Source of the DNA: Haemonchus contortus
Lineage: Eukaryota; Nematoda; Chromadorea; Rhabditida; Trichostrongylidae
DNA length: 64,000 nucleotides
Assembly: GCA_000469685.2 (NCBI GenBank)
Contig: LS997565.1
Location: forward strand, 8,195,005-8,259,004
Direction of reading: 5' to 3'
Under the pieces are notes generated by a model. That model made no database searches. It was not told where the DNA came from and saw only the letters and a list, made by a program, of their open reading frames with translations. Shown in pieces: positions 29,501 to 41,600 of this stretch (the first letter of the stretch is position 1; every line of letters starts with the position of its first letter). Made by a program: the position numbers and the translations under genes.

Positions 29501-30693
29501 AGATGAGTCCATCCCATGATTTCCTTCGATAATCACGATTTAATAAGAACTCTCTAAAGCAATTCGATCGGCAGCAGTCTACATCTGGTACTAGACCTTA
29601 CCGAAAGCGGCGAAATCTACGGCGGTTGCCCTTTATCACTGAAAGTTTTGTCAAATGCCCACTCAAATGTTTCACTTTTATGAGCAGATATGGAGTGCGT
29701 GGTGTATACCGAGCTCTCATCCGAACTCTTTATGCTTCATTCTCTCCACAGGCTTATCTCCTATTATACGTCGCACTAGTTTCGCTGCAGTAAATTTACA
29801 CTACGTCGCTTTCTTGAAAAAATTGAAGAAAACCCATCTTGCACATTTCATCCATGACACATCATTCTCTTTGCTGACCTTTTCGTAACGATTCCTCAGC
29901 TTTCATTTCTTTTCGCGACAAATGGCTGAGGTATCAGTTGGATCAGAAAGCGTTCATGTTCTGTGCATAATCTATCTTCATGAATACTCAGATGTTGCAA
30001 AAATCAGGCTTTTTAAAATCAAAATGTCGAAAGTGTCGGAAGGAACTCTGTTCCCAAATCCGCTGTTTCTGTCCCATAAGGGAGAGGTAGTGGATTTATA
30101 TGGCGATGATTTTGGAGATAAACGGAAAAGGAAGGAATAAAAAACGAGAAGAAAACAAAGCAAAGACCACCAACATTTGAAAAGGAAGCTGCCGGGGAAA
30201 GAAAAACAAGACTGGATGACATTCCTTTTAACGGAATAATGACTGAGAACTTTCATGAGTAATAGGGGTTTTCGGTATTGTGGGCTCACCGCACTACATG
30301 CATATGTGTCATTATTATCACTATTTTGGCAGGCCATCAGTCAATAAGGTAATCTTGTTCTAGTGATTACTTACAGAATCCAAGAAATCTGTAGTCATCA
30401 TTGATCATTTATCAATCATTTATCACAAAGTCTGATAATCGAATGATCTGGCAACTTTACTTTTACGAATCAGTTAATTGTACCTCGGATTGTTGTGCGC
30501 TTGATCACTACATTTGTAAGTTTGCCTACATTTCCTTCCATTCAGCTCGAGTAATTTACAGGGAGTGATCTTCACAATAACTTTAATCCATCGGGGGAAT
30601 AATTTGAAGTTGAACGAATGATATTGCGTTCTACACATTGGCTTGTTCTAAACTGTGTTGGTTCATAGGAGCCGCTGAAGAGTGCAGTGACAG
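26582..30693. other. Intergenic, gene-poor
   Basis: The left edge should contain the ost-1 promoter. Apart from the SINE near 28.5-28.8 kb no gene or structured element was recognised in 4.1 kb. A short CAGACAG tandem occurs at about 27577-27596. Confidence 0.45.
28505..28757 (+). repeat. tRNA-derived SINE copy
   Basis: The B-box-like CGGGTTCCAATCCCGG near the start is followed by the family body: TCAGTTAATTGGTATCAGAC, GTCTGGGAGGATAGAAAC, CATCGGCTAGCTACCGCAAG, TGAATGGAAATCGAATGC and GGGGCGCATCC. The same order recurs in ten or so other copies in this window. Confidence 0.75.
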
Positions 30694-30766
30694 GCTTCCG
30701 TAGCGCAGTCGGCAGCGCGTCAGTCTCATAATCTGAAGGTCGTGAGTTCGAGCCTCACCGGGAGCA
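30694..30766 (+). tRNA. tRNA-Met (CAT), elongator type
   Basis: The 73-base cloverleaf has acceptor stem GCTTCCG paired with CGGGAGC (one G-T wobble). The D arm is GCGC/GCGC. The anticodon stem TCAGT/TCTGA encloses loop CTCATAA with CAT at 30727-30729. The T arm is GTGAG/CTCAC with loop TTCGAGC. The discriminator base is A. The T loop and acceptor fit the elongator rather than the initiator. There is no intron, and internal A and B boxes are intact. Confidence 0.93.
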
Positions 30767-33700
30767 ATCGTTTTGCAGACAACGATAATGCACGATTTCT
30801 CAATGTCAGAGGTGCCATGATCGTTCTGCAAACACTAGAGCTAAATGCAACGAGTACACCGTAAACTCTATTACTAAAGGGAAGCCTACTGCGCACATAT
30901 AAGGTATACATTTTGCTTGGAATGGATCTGTAGGGCAGAGGAGAGTGCGATAGTCTTTTTGTCCGAGAGTAATGGGTTCGAACCTCTCATCCAACCAACT
31001 TTTTGCAGGTTAAGGTTGTCCGCGATTTTTTGTTGTCGCCGTGTTCCAGCGATTGCTTTGCAGGCAGACGAGTGAAAGCCGAGATTCACATTTAGAATAT
31101 GAGGGTACAGTTTCGCAGATAAGTTACGACTACAGAAATTACGACTTCTGAATGCCTGAGAGTTGCAGTGTCTGTTGTGGAAGTAAGTAAAATAGTTGGA
31201 GCCGGGCTTCACGGGCCAAACTTGCTTCCATCAGGGTTTTTTTGTATCAGAAGGCCATTATATGGTTGGCAACTGTGGTTGCATGGTGTAGACGGTGTCA
31301 CGACAGCCTTACAATCTGGAGGTCCTAGGATCGATTATGGCTGAGAGTAGCTCCCTAGGGATAATGTAATCATTGGCTGACACGGATGAAAGGGATGAAT
31401 CCAGTGAGTACACCCTTCGAGGCATAGTTACCCATCGAAAACGTTTTGGCACAAGGTCATGATCGCTGGAGCCTTGGTACATAATATGATTGGAAATGGT
31501 CAAACGATGTAAGCAGGATATTGGGGGGGAGGGGGGGATGCTCGAACTTTCTTTGTCCTGAAAAGAAGGGTGGTTTTCTCTCTCCTGATCTGTTTCGAGA
31601 TCAATAGATGAAAATCATCTGCTGCAAATTTCTGGAGGTTTAGGGATCTTGAAGCCTGAGGGCTTCTAAGCTGGTTCTGTGGCCTATTGTTTCATTCAAA
31701 AATGAAAGAAAGAAGAACAGAAGGCAGTCAGGCCTGAGATTGATCCCGTTCTTCGCCACAAAACACCGCGCTCTCAAGTACCTTTGCCTACTCTCTCTGA
31801 AACAGTGAATTTTTACAAGTATAACCAGGATTATATACGCTGCTGAAGGTCCTATGGGCCGTCGGGCAAGTCGACTCTGCAGGGCCGAGCCCATACTCCT
31901 CATTGGTCACTGCTCCTACCAATCTGGGGCAGTCTGACATAACCGATGCACAAGGCGATCTAAAGTGGCCAGACGGTGGAGCGGATAGGAGTCCAGTCTC
32001 ATTTTTGCGAAGTGGCGAGTTCGGATTCGGGGCGATACAGCAGAAATTTTATTTGAGTCTGCGCATGAGAGCGCATTCAAGCCGAACCATACCAGCAGAT
32101 TAGGCTAACAAACTTTGCTTGAGATGTAGATTTCGGAACATAGCGGGTTCCCTACATTAGCCGTTTAACTTGAGCATTTCAGCACTACCACTTGCGGTCT
32201 CCTTAGCAAATCATAACGCTTCAGACTTGAAATGTTCATGTCGAAAGATCCCTTGAGGCTTCGGAAAGTTGAAGATTGAAATGGAAATTCTTGACAATCC
32301 TGAACTTATCGAAAAAATCCACTTTGCGACAAAGGTAACGGGAAAATAAAAATAAGTGTTGGGCGTTTTCAAGGTTCGAGATAGAAAAGCTGACCTTTGT
32401 AGTGAAATAGCAAAGATCCAGGGGTGATGAATCTCAAAAGCTTCTCTTGAAGTAGTCAAACTTGACCACAAAACGGCCCATTTCTCAAGGATTCACTCAC
32501 ATGTATCTGCTCTTTCGCACCCCTCCCCCCTCCTTCCTCCTGCACATACATCCGCCTTCACGCCGAGACCACAACTACTTGTCAGCATATCGAACAATTC
32601 CCGTCGATATGTTCGCCGGAACAGAAGGTCGTATGAGGGTGCGCCACTGCGTCTGAATACAGACTCACCATTTGGTAGTAGACATTATTGGAGCACTGAT
32701 GCAATTCGACTCAGTCGAGAGAGGATGTGCGGGTGTCACTTGACAGCTCGAGATTCCTTTCTTTTGGCGAATCCGGCAATTTTGGTCCTGTTCACCGCCA
32801 GTTTTTATCGATGTCAAATACATATTTGGCCATTACAACACCATTTATAGGCTCCTTTTTATCACCAATTTTTCCATTTTTCACCTGGTTATTACATCAC
32901 AAATTTTCTGACATTCTATCTCTCCAGTAGGAAACCGGCCATTTTACAGGACATTCATCTTTTCCACTACGGATTTCAAACAGTCTGTGGCTATTTCACA
33001 ATCTTACCTAGCTTTTTCACCATAAGACTAAGGTTTTCCACCCGTTAATCCTTCTCTGACATGCAGCTTTTCCATAAAGTTTTGGCTTTCCCACCCATCC
33101 AAGCTGCTCTGGTTTTTTGCTCTGACAGAAACTTTCCTTTGAAGCTCAGCGTTTCGCTAATGATTAGGGTTTTGATTGGATTCAATTTTGTGACAGTTCT
33201 CAGCTTTCTGACCATTCTCAGCTTCTCCAAATTCCAGCTTAGATTTCCAATTCTAAGCTTATCGGCACTGGACAAAAGTCTTCTCAAAAAATAAGAAGGG
33301 TCTCTGTACAAAAGTACAGAGAGCGTCCTGAATGGAAGCAAAAAAGCGTTGTGGAGCTGGGGCTCTCCCACGACCGCTCGAAGCAACTTGCCTTTTTCGG
33401 ATCGCCCTGGGAAGGCGGGGACTGGGCTCTCCCCGGCGAGTCCAGTAATATGGAGGGTGGACTCGGCCGTCGAGCCGAGGTCCTCAACTGCGCCCACCCG
33501 TTATGAGTACCGTACCTGCTGCTGTTTTACCACTGGTAAAACTCAATAAGTAAGAGAGGACAGGCGAGCAGACACGGCCTCAGGGGAAGGGGAGGCAGGA
33601 GGCAGATCGATGGTGAAGGAACCGGGTATTGAACGGCACTGATCATTGAAGAGTAGATCAGCACATCTGTGACTGCAGGGAACATGGGGATTTCCCACTC

Positions 33701-35689
33701 TGTTGCAAGCGTAAGCCTGATCAAAGATCGAACTCTAGCTGAGTCTCGTGAAAGAAGCTGTCGCGGTTATTGAACACCTAAAGTTCAAATCCAAAGTGAA
33801 GGCTGAGCGTGGTCTTTAGATCTCCTCGGCAAAAATTTCCAATAACCACAAAATGGTCCTTTTCGTTGAAGGAACTGACCAGTGAGCCGTATACGGAGCG
33901 GGTAATGGGTGTTGCGGATCTATAAAGCAGAGAGGCTAGTTTGATAAGTAATTATGATGAATGGCAAAAACTCGTCGCCTCACGGATTCGATCCAATGAC
34001 CAGGTTCATGAAAGTCCATGCCCATACCTTACCACGGCACTACGCGAGACATCACCTTCGTATCAGTCGTGTACCCATCTCAACATAACCATTTTGTCTG
34101 TTTTTCAAATCCTCTGAGCTTCTGATTCAGTAGACTTAATACCGGTAATGTGAAGGTTGTGGGTTATAGTAAGTAAATAAACAAACAAATAAATAGGAAC
34201 TGAGCCTGTTTTTCCTTTTCTTGTATTTCAAAGTGGCCGAAAGTTGCCTAGTGCCCCTTGCTCCGGTTGTCCCTCTTACAATTCGTATGACACTATCAGT
34301 TGTCATTGAACTTAGAATGGATTTGGTGTCTCTCCTAGAAAACGTTCCGGAGATTCAGCCCAAGTGTCTTTGAGATCGAAGGGAAAAGCGGATACGACTT
34401 TCCCAAAATATCTGAAAAACCAATAGCTTCTACTGGAAACCGGTTCCTAGTATAACCGGTAATACAGAGTTAGAAGCTTCTACCGCGTGATCGGCTAATT
34501 CCCACAAGCATATATCGGGCTTTCAATGACTGGATTACGCTAATGATTACGTCGTAATACGCTGTGATTTGTGCATTGGTCGATGATCAATGAGCCTAAA
34601 GTCACAGTGGTCACATCTGTCACGAGCCGGCTATGATGATGAATCATCTCCACCATCGTAATCATGTCACATCCGCCACTCTCTATGACTTTCCAATCCG
34701 AGAAATCTGATTGAATCCGGTAAAAGACGACGAAAGGGTGGTAAAAAGTGGAAAAGAATATGTTGCTATTGCTGATGATGAATGATATTGCTTTATGCTA
34801 ACCGAAAAAGCTGGTGATGATTGAGAGCAACAGAAAACGGCAGCTGCTCGGAAACAGCTGCGGTAATAATTAGATTGAAAGCTACAAGCAACGAAAAGCA
34901 ACGAGGAAGTCTATTCTCCCGATAGGTACCTTTTTACTCAGAAAAGGAAAGTATCACTGAGTATCACTAAGTATCACTGAATATCGATAGCGATACTTCT
35001 TCGACTGAAAGCGATACCAAGCAATACCAAGCGATAGTAGACGGTAGTAAGCGGAACTAACCATAAGATACGGTAGCGAACGATCATGAGAAGGTAGAAG
35101 TGAAGAGCAAAGAAAGAGGAATTAGAAAAGTGAGATAGGATCAGAATAAGGGAGTGATAAGTGGTGTCAGGAGACAAATGGCGGAAATGAAGGAGGCTAT
35201 AGTTGCGGGCGAACAGAAGCGACAGTAGGCGATACCGTACTCGTCATACGAGGCAGTGACTGACATTCGAAGACGAAAAACATGGCGTAAATGAGATTCC
35301 AGAGGACTGCCGACAACGGAGATTCTGATGGTGAGATGAGGCGGCGATCGGTCCACATCGGCTACGAAAGTTTTTCTACTCGAAGTTGTTTACAATGCAG
35401 AAAGATTTACTAAATAAACATTTGTTAACAACAAAATACCCGAGATTGAGCTCATAATGCAGCAATGTGGCAAGTAAAACGGAAAACAAATGGTTCAGAC
35501 TTGTGTAGCGCTTCTTCAGAGATGGCCTCACTCGCGAGAGCGCGACATCGCTGGGAGTATAAACGGTACGAACAAAGACATTATGAAGATCAACAAAGGA
35601 AAATGCACACAATACTTTAGAATGATAAACGTCGTAAAACGCTAAAATGTGCTATGAGATTCAGGAAAGTCACAAGGGTAAGTAAATGG
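30767..35689. other. Intergenic, gene-poor
   Basis: About 4.9 kb between the tRNA and the 3' end of the tyrosinase gene. It contains a tRNA-Val-like relic (31276-31345), a G-rich run at 31525-31540, a GC-rich block at about 33350-33510 and near-tandem GTATCACT repeats at about 34950-34985. No coding gene was recognised. A tRNA-like stretch on the minus strand at about 33975-34057 has A- and B-box-like motifs but does not fold convincingly. Confidence 0.45.
31276..31345 (+). pseudogene. tRNA-Val-like relic or SINE head
   Basis: GGTTGCATGGTGTAGACGGT resembles the 5' half of tRNA-Val, GCCTTACAATCTG would place TAC in the anticodon, and GGTCC follows as in tRNA-Val. The T arm (TAGGATCGATTATGG) is degenerate, so it should not be a working tRNA. 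It may instead be the head of another SINE. Confidence 0.45.
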
Positions 35690-38600
35690 CTAGCAAGTAA
35701 ACGAAAGATACGGTACTTTGTGACGCCACTGGGCTGGATGACCACGCATATTCCATCCGAGTAGATGAAGAGCTCCTTGATCAGTTGTAAAGACGTCTTC
35801 TTGGGAAAGAGCCGGATCGGAATGCAGATCAACGGTGCCATTGCAGTCATGGACGGAGCCGTCTTTCTGGAACAGAGCCAAGAAAGTATGAACCCAAAGT
35901 CACTATTGGAAAATGACACTGACTTGGGTGCATTTAGTGATGCACTTGATTCTGGTACCGTCTTCAAGTATGCTGACTGTCACTTGAACCCCTCCACCGC
36001 TACTGATTTCGGGATTGGGAGCCTAGAACTCTTCTCTTTGATACTGCTGTTTGATTGATCACGGTAGATGGTGTACCTGCACAAAAACGAGATTTGGATC
36101 GAATGGTGAAGCAGCTTTTCGTACCAAAGACGACCATTTCTTTCCAGATGTTGGAGCGACTTCAATCTGAAACCAATTCGTATAACACTGTTTCACGTGT
36201 TTTTCTTGGATATGGGATCGCAAGCAGCTACATCTGCTAGGCTATCACTTCTATTTCTCAGTCCTTCCTCCTCTAAACAACCCCGTTTTTCTGTGTAACA
36301 TTCAAGATTTCTTACGAATTTTTGAGAAATTTCTTGCGGTCCGGCCTTTTCTGGATGTCCCTCCTCCTTTCGCTATCAGTCTATCTTTTTTTCTGCCTGT
36401 TTGTTCGGTTACTTTTTAGCTCCCTATCAATACAGAAGTCTGCGTGCCTCAACTCTTGTAAATTTACTCGGACCATTTTCTCTCAGAATTAAAACTCTCA
36501 AATCTAGTTAAAATTATTCAAAATGGAAGAACCTGCAAATTTTGCGACAGGCGACTATGAACGGCCACTCGGAACCATACATACGGCTCGCGTGATGGAG
36601 GTGGTCGAGTGTTTTCCGCTAACGAAGTGATCATTGTTGACGTCATCAACTGGAAAAAAAGTTATAAAGCCGAATCCGAAGAGGCGTACCTTCAATTTCT
36701 GGGAATCAGTGAAACATCTCACCTTTCTTGAGCAGGCGAACACGATAAATGGGGCAGAGATCACAACTTGGCGAGGATGTACGGATAGGTCAACGTCCAG
36801 GAAGCTAAAAATGTATTCTGTGCCACTTGTTTTTTGGCTTACATTAGAGGCAGTGGACACCATAGCTGGGCGACTTTGCATTTGTCGCACTGCCTGCGCT
36901 CTCTTACATAAGTGCAGACACTAGCTTGATTTGAAGTGCGGCTACACTCGAGTATGACTTTGAACTTATTATGACAATCCTCGAGCATCTTTTGCTACAA
37001 AAACGCCAAAAAATTTTTCTTCAAATGTATTGAACTTAATAAACAAGGTTGATGAGCTCCCGAATAACCAGAATCTTTAGAGATGTATTCACCCTTTTAA
37101 CATGCCTTGAACTTATTGATCAATATCGATCGGTTGATTAGATTTCAAGAATTGAGACGCGACACATGTATCTTAGTGACACCATAAGATCGATGCTGTA
37201 GAGCAAAGTTGACGAGAGTTGTATGCAACTTTTTACTTTTTCTGTCACCAGGATATTATCGATCAGTATCGATCGGTCGATATAAATTGGTATTACAGCA
37301 GCTAAGCTACTGCAATACAAAGTGTTTTTGCACAGAAATTTAGTAATAAGACGAAAGGTCCTGCAGAAATAGACTGTACCGTCTAGATGTCATCGAGTGG
37401 GTGTAGGACAGAGGTGATGATGACTCTGCTCGTATACCGACTTTCATTTTTGGCTGGCAAACCTAAACAAATATGCACTATCCTCCGAGAATGCTATTAG
37501 GTTGGTGCAAAAGGAATGCGGGTTTTTTGTTTCACTAGTTTCAACACTACTTTTTTTAAAGAAAGCTAAGATTTTTTCATGGAGTGTTGTATATTGTTGG
37601 AAAACTTATTCTTTGCACTTTTTAAATATGTATGTGAAATTTCATTCAAATCGCTTAATTATGAAAAAATGTGGTTTTCATTTTCAGATGTCTAATCGCA
37701 ATTTTCGTCAAATTCACTTCTATGAGTTCAAACTGGGTCGGATGCCGCTCAAACCGCTCGAAATATCAACGAAGTATGGGGCCAGGGAAGTGTCAACGAA
37801 TGCACAGTACAACGTTGGTTCCAAAAGTTCCGTGCCGGCAACACCAGCCTCGAAGATACCACATGGCAGCCGTCTACCAACACTTGATCTTTCTTCTTGA
37901 GCTTCTTTTTAGTCCAACCACTGGGCAGATCGTCTCCTGTTGTCATAAAGTATTCATTTCTCATCGCAAGTCACAATCCGTTCAAGAAATGGATCGCTGG
38001 CATTGCGCAAAAGATGAGCCGACGATATCTCAAAACGACGATTTTTCTGACTTTCGGTCAATTCATGCGGAACCCATTTGTCAAGCTTCTTAGTCTTCCC
38101 AGTTTGCTCCAAATGGCAAACAATTGTAGTGTGATGGACATTGAGGTGACAGGAGACGATCTGCCCAGTGGTTGGACCAAAAAGAAGCTCCACGACATCA
38201 TCCTAGTGTTGGTGGACGGCTGCCATGTGGTTCGTCTTCGAGGCTGGTGTTGCCGGCACGAAACTTTTGGAACCAACGTTGTACTGTGCATTCGTTGAAA
38301 CTTCCCTGGTCCCATACTTCATTGATATTTCGAGCGGTTTGAGCGGCAGTCCGACCCAGTTTGAACACATAGAAGTAAATTTGACGAAAATTGCGATTAG
38401 ACATCTGAAAATGAACACCACATTTTTTCAAAATTAAGCGATTTGAATGAAATTTCACATACATATTTAAAAAGTGCAAAGAATAAGCTTTCCAACAATA
38501 TCAATACCCCATGAAAAAGGTTTAGTTTTCTCTAAAAAAATAGTGTTGAAACTAGTAAAACAAAAAACCTGCATTTCTTTTGCACCAACCTAAAAGTTTA

Positions 38601-41600
38601 TGACTGTCTGAAACTGCCTTCTGATTCTTTCCACGAGAAACAGCCGACCTGATAGCGTTCCTCGGTTTCGTTGTAGCAGTGCGCTTGACAATATCTTCCA
38701 AAACCGTCACGAGCTTCGAGCGATACCTCTTGAATCATTCCAGCACGTGGTTTCGGTATAGGCAGGTAGACAATACCCTGTATTCGATAGAACTTTTTTA
38801 CGGAACGGAGTTTCAAACAACACCTTCTTGCAAAGGTAACTACTGCGTGGAAGAAAGATTATTTTTTCATGGTTCCGTGAGTAGCGAGGTCGGACAGTAG
38901 TAGGGCAGATTTATTTTCAATCCAGAATTTCGGACTCTTTTGAGGCGAGGCTCAGATTGCAGTTTTGAAAGGTTTACTAAGTTTCGCGTTGAGAGATCTG
39001 TCTTCAGTCTCAAGTTGAACCCAGGACCGATATTCACTCAGGCCAACAAGGCATTCCCCTCTCCACTACGATTGCAAGTTGAATCCAAATGCTTGGCGCA
39101 TCCCAGAACAGGATCGGCTTTATCCTCCGAGTTGCGCTGATTGACTTTACTAAACGAGCTCTTGGAACTGAATTTCTTCCATTTTTGGGCAGATTTTCAC
39201 TCATGTTCTCCGCCATTCGTTAAAAATTTAATTCCATTTTTTCTGCGAACCAACGTCTCCAACAATATAAATTCAAAATCTGATGCAGTCGCTGTCTGTA
39301 AGAGCCTTCGACAGGGGTTTGCACTGATAATTAACACAGATGAAGTACGGTAATCCGAAATACCAGTTTGGTCGGCTTTACCACGAATAATTCGAACAGT
39401 CAAAAATGAGTAGGCGTGTTTTCCGACAAATTCACTTTTTATTTTCCTTCTGTACAGTCCGTCTACCACACAGGAATTCGTCAGAGTCAAAAATTTGGAA
39501 AATTCAACATTCTGCATGAAATCTGATTATTTACCAAAAATTAGAAAAGTATTGATTGACTCACATCGATTTCCGGATATTGTGGTTCACTCTGCAGGTA
39601 TGCCGTCGAATTTTCGCCTGTGATCTGGTTCATAATTTTGACATGAGCAAGATCATCATGAACACCTGAAAACAATGGGTATCCATGATAACCACATAAA
39701 CATTTCGATGAGTTATGCTAACCTTTGCCGTTCTGATCGATGAGCAAGGTTTTCGTCCATACATAATCGCCCGATGGTGGATCAGCTGATTTGCGACTTC
39801 GCATTGACTGCAGTAATCGCGGTGGCAGTTGACAGCGATTCTGAAAAAGCTTGATCGATTGGTTTGGAGTACGGTAGATGCGCGATTACGGTACTATGAA
39901 CGTTAAAAAATCGAGCATAGTATCTCTTAATAGGGGTTTAGACTTCTCCTCAGCTACCAGTACCATTTCATTAAGAAATTTCATGTGAAGCCCTCAAAAT
40001 AGTTTTTTTTTTTCATGCTAAACAAATTCATTTGCAGATGAGGGCGTCAATGTGTACGATAAATAGATAAACAAATAAGAAAATAAATAATTAATGAGAG
40101 AATGATTGAATAAAAAAAGCTAATAAATAAACGAATAAATAAATAAATAAATAAGTGAAATAGACGATAAACAGAAAACAACAAAACAACAAATAAGATG
40201 AAGATGCACAAGGCGCATTCACAAGGCAAGTGAGAGTTGTTTTCCTATTATTGTTTACATTTTTGTTTGTTTCTTCTAGTAAAACAAAAAACTTACGTTT
40301 CTACAGGCCGAGTTGTAACAAATCCCTGTTCCCTCGAAGCCAGTACAATTGCCGCCCAGCACCACCTAAAAGTAATCTTTCTTTCGAGTATACGTACATT
40401 GAAGGGCGGAGTAGTGTAGTGGCAAGCGGCAAGCTTTCACACACGCATGGTCACGGGTTCGAACTCCGGATCGATATCACCGCTGAGGCCAACCAAGGTT
40501 TCTATCCCTCCTGGGTCAGTTATTCGGTACCAGAGGAAAAGGAGGATAAAAGCAGTGACTTTCACATCGGCTGGCCACTACGAGTAAACGAATAGGCCCA
40601 TACTTTTTCAATACGCCCCTACTATTCTGGATGGAAGTCGAATGCGAGGTGCATCCCTTAGGCGGGATTAATTCATGCCCAAAGGCTTCATCCCTACATA
40701 TAAAACAAATGATGAAAAGGGGAAAACAATTGAAGGCCTACTGCAAATCTATTAATTACTCAGAGGTACTTATTTATTTACATTTATTTATATTGCATTT
40801 CATGATTCAAACTTGATCTGAGCCTTACCTTACTTCGACAACGCCAAGCCCTCATATCACACCAATAGTAAGGAGAATCACAGTCCGGTTTCGATGCATT
40901 ACAGTGCCTCACGGGTTCGTAATCATACCTATAACCATTACAGTATACCAACCACAGCTACCGTATTCAGAGTATTTAATCACATAACATTCATTGGTGT
41001 ACTGATTACTGAGTCCGTCGCGATTCTGAAGACGAAACGGTTTCATCTGCTCGTCGTACCCATGTAATGAATTGCAGGTGTCCTAGAAAGTGTAATCTTC
41101 ATTTAATTTGCCAAATTATAAATAATGTTAGGCTTTGGCACCGACAACATTCTTCTATTTGCTCATTTCTATGTAAAAACGGCAGAACTTCTTGCAAAGC
41201 TAGATATTTTGATATTCATTTGGAGCTGTTTTGTATTAATTGATTACTTCTTTACCGAAGAGTTATCTCAAAGCATACGAAGCGATGCAACAGGGAATCC
41301 GAAAAACGAGTTGTTCAGGATTGTTACGCACGAGTTAAATCTCAGTGGTCTTTCAAAACATAGCTTTGAAGTCCATAAAATCTGAATAATATAATATTTG
41401 TAATCAAGTATCGCTCTTCTCGATCTCATACGTTTCAACCCCACATCTTCAAACGATTATCACAAGACAGTAATTCTTTCGGCTTCGGGCTGAGACATCG
41501 GCAATTCACTGGTTTCGTTAGTACCGCTGTACAAACTCGAAATTGTTTATGGTTTATTCCCTGTGAATGCTCCATATTACGTAATTCCAAAAAGAAGAGG

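Noticed and set aside
30923..30999. tRNA-like stretch ending GGTTCGAACC and CCAACCA
   Set aside because: The T-loop motif is good but the acceptor and anticodon stems do not pair acceptably. It may be a tRNA relic but cannot be supported.
33975..34057. Minus-strand tRNA-like sequence with A- and B-box motifs
   Set aside because: Acceptor ends can pair, but the T stem cannot form in the standard geometry, so it was left as a remark only.
35765..36240. Two adjacent plus-strand open frames (97 and 61 codons)
   Set aside because: They lie largely antisense to or just upstream of the tyrosinase last exon (35866-35690), whose tail is conserved. No family was recognised.
39197..39517. 106-codon minus-strand frame as tyrosinase exon 14
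   Set aside because: It can be joined in phase after 39565, but the homologous continuation [10 protein letters not shown]...[12 protein letters not shown] lies at 38777-38649 and joins in phase from the same donor.
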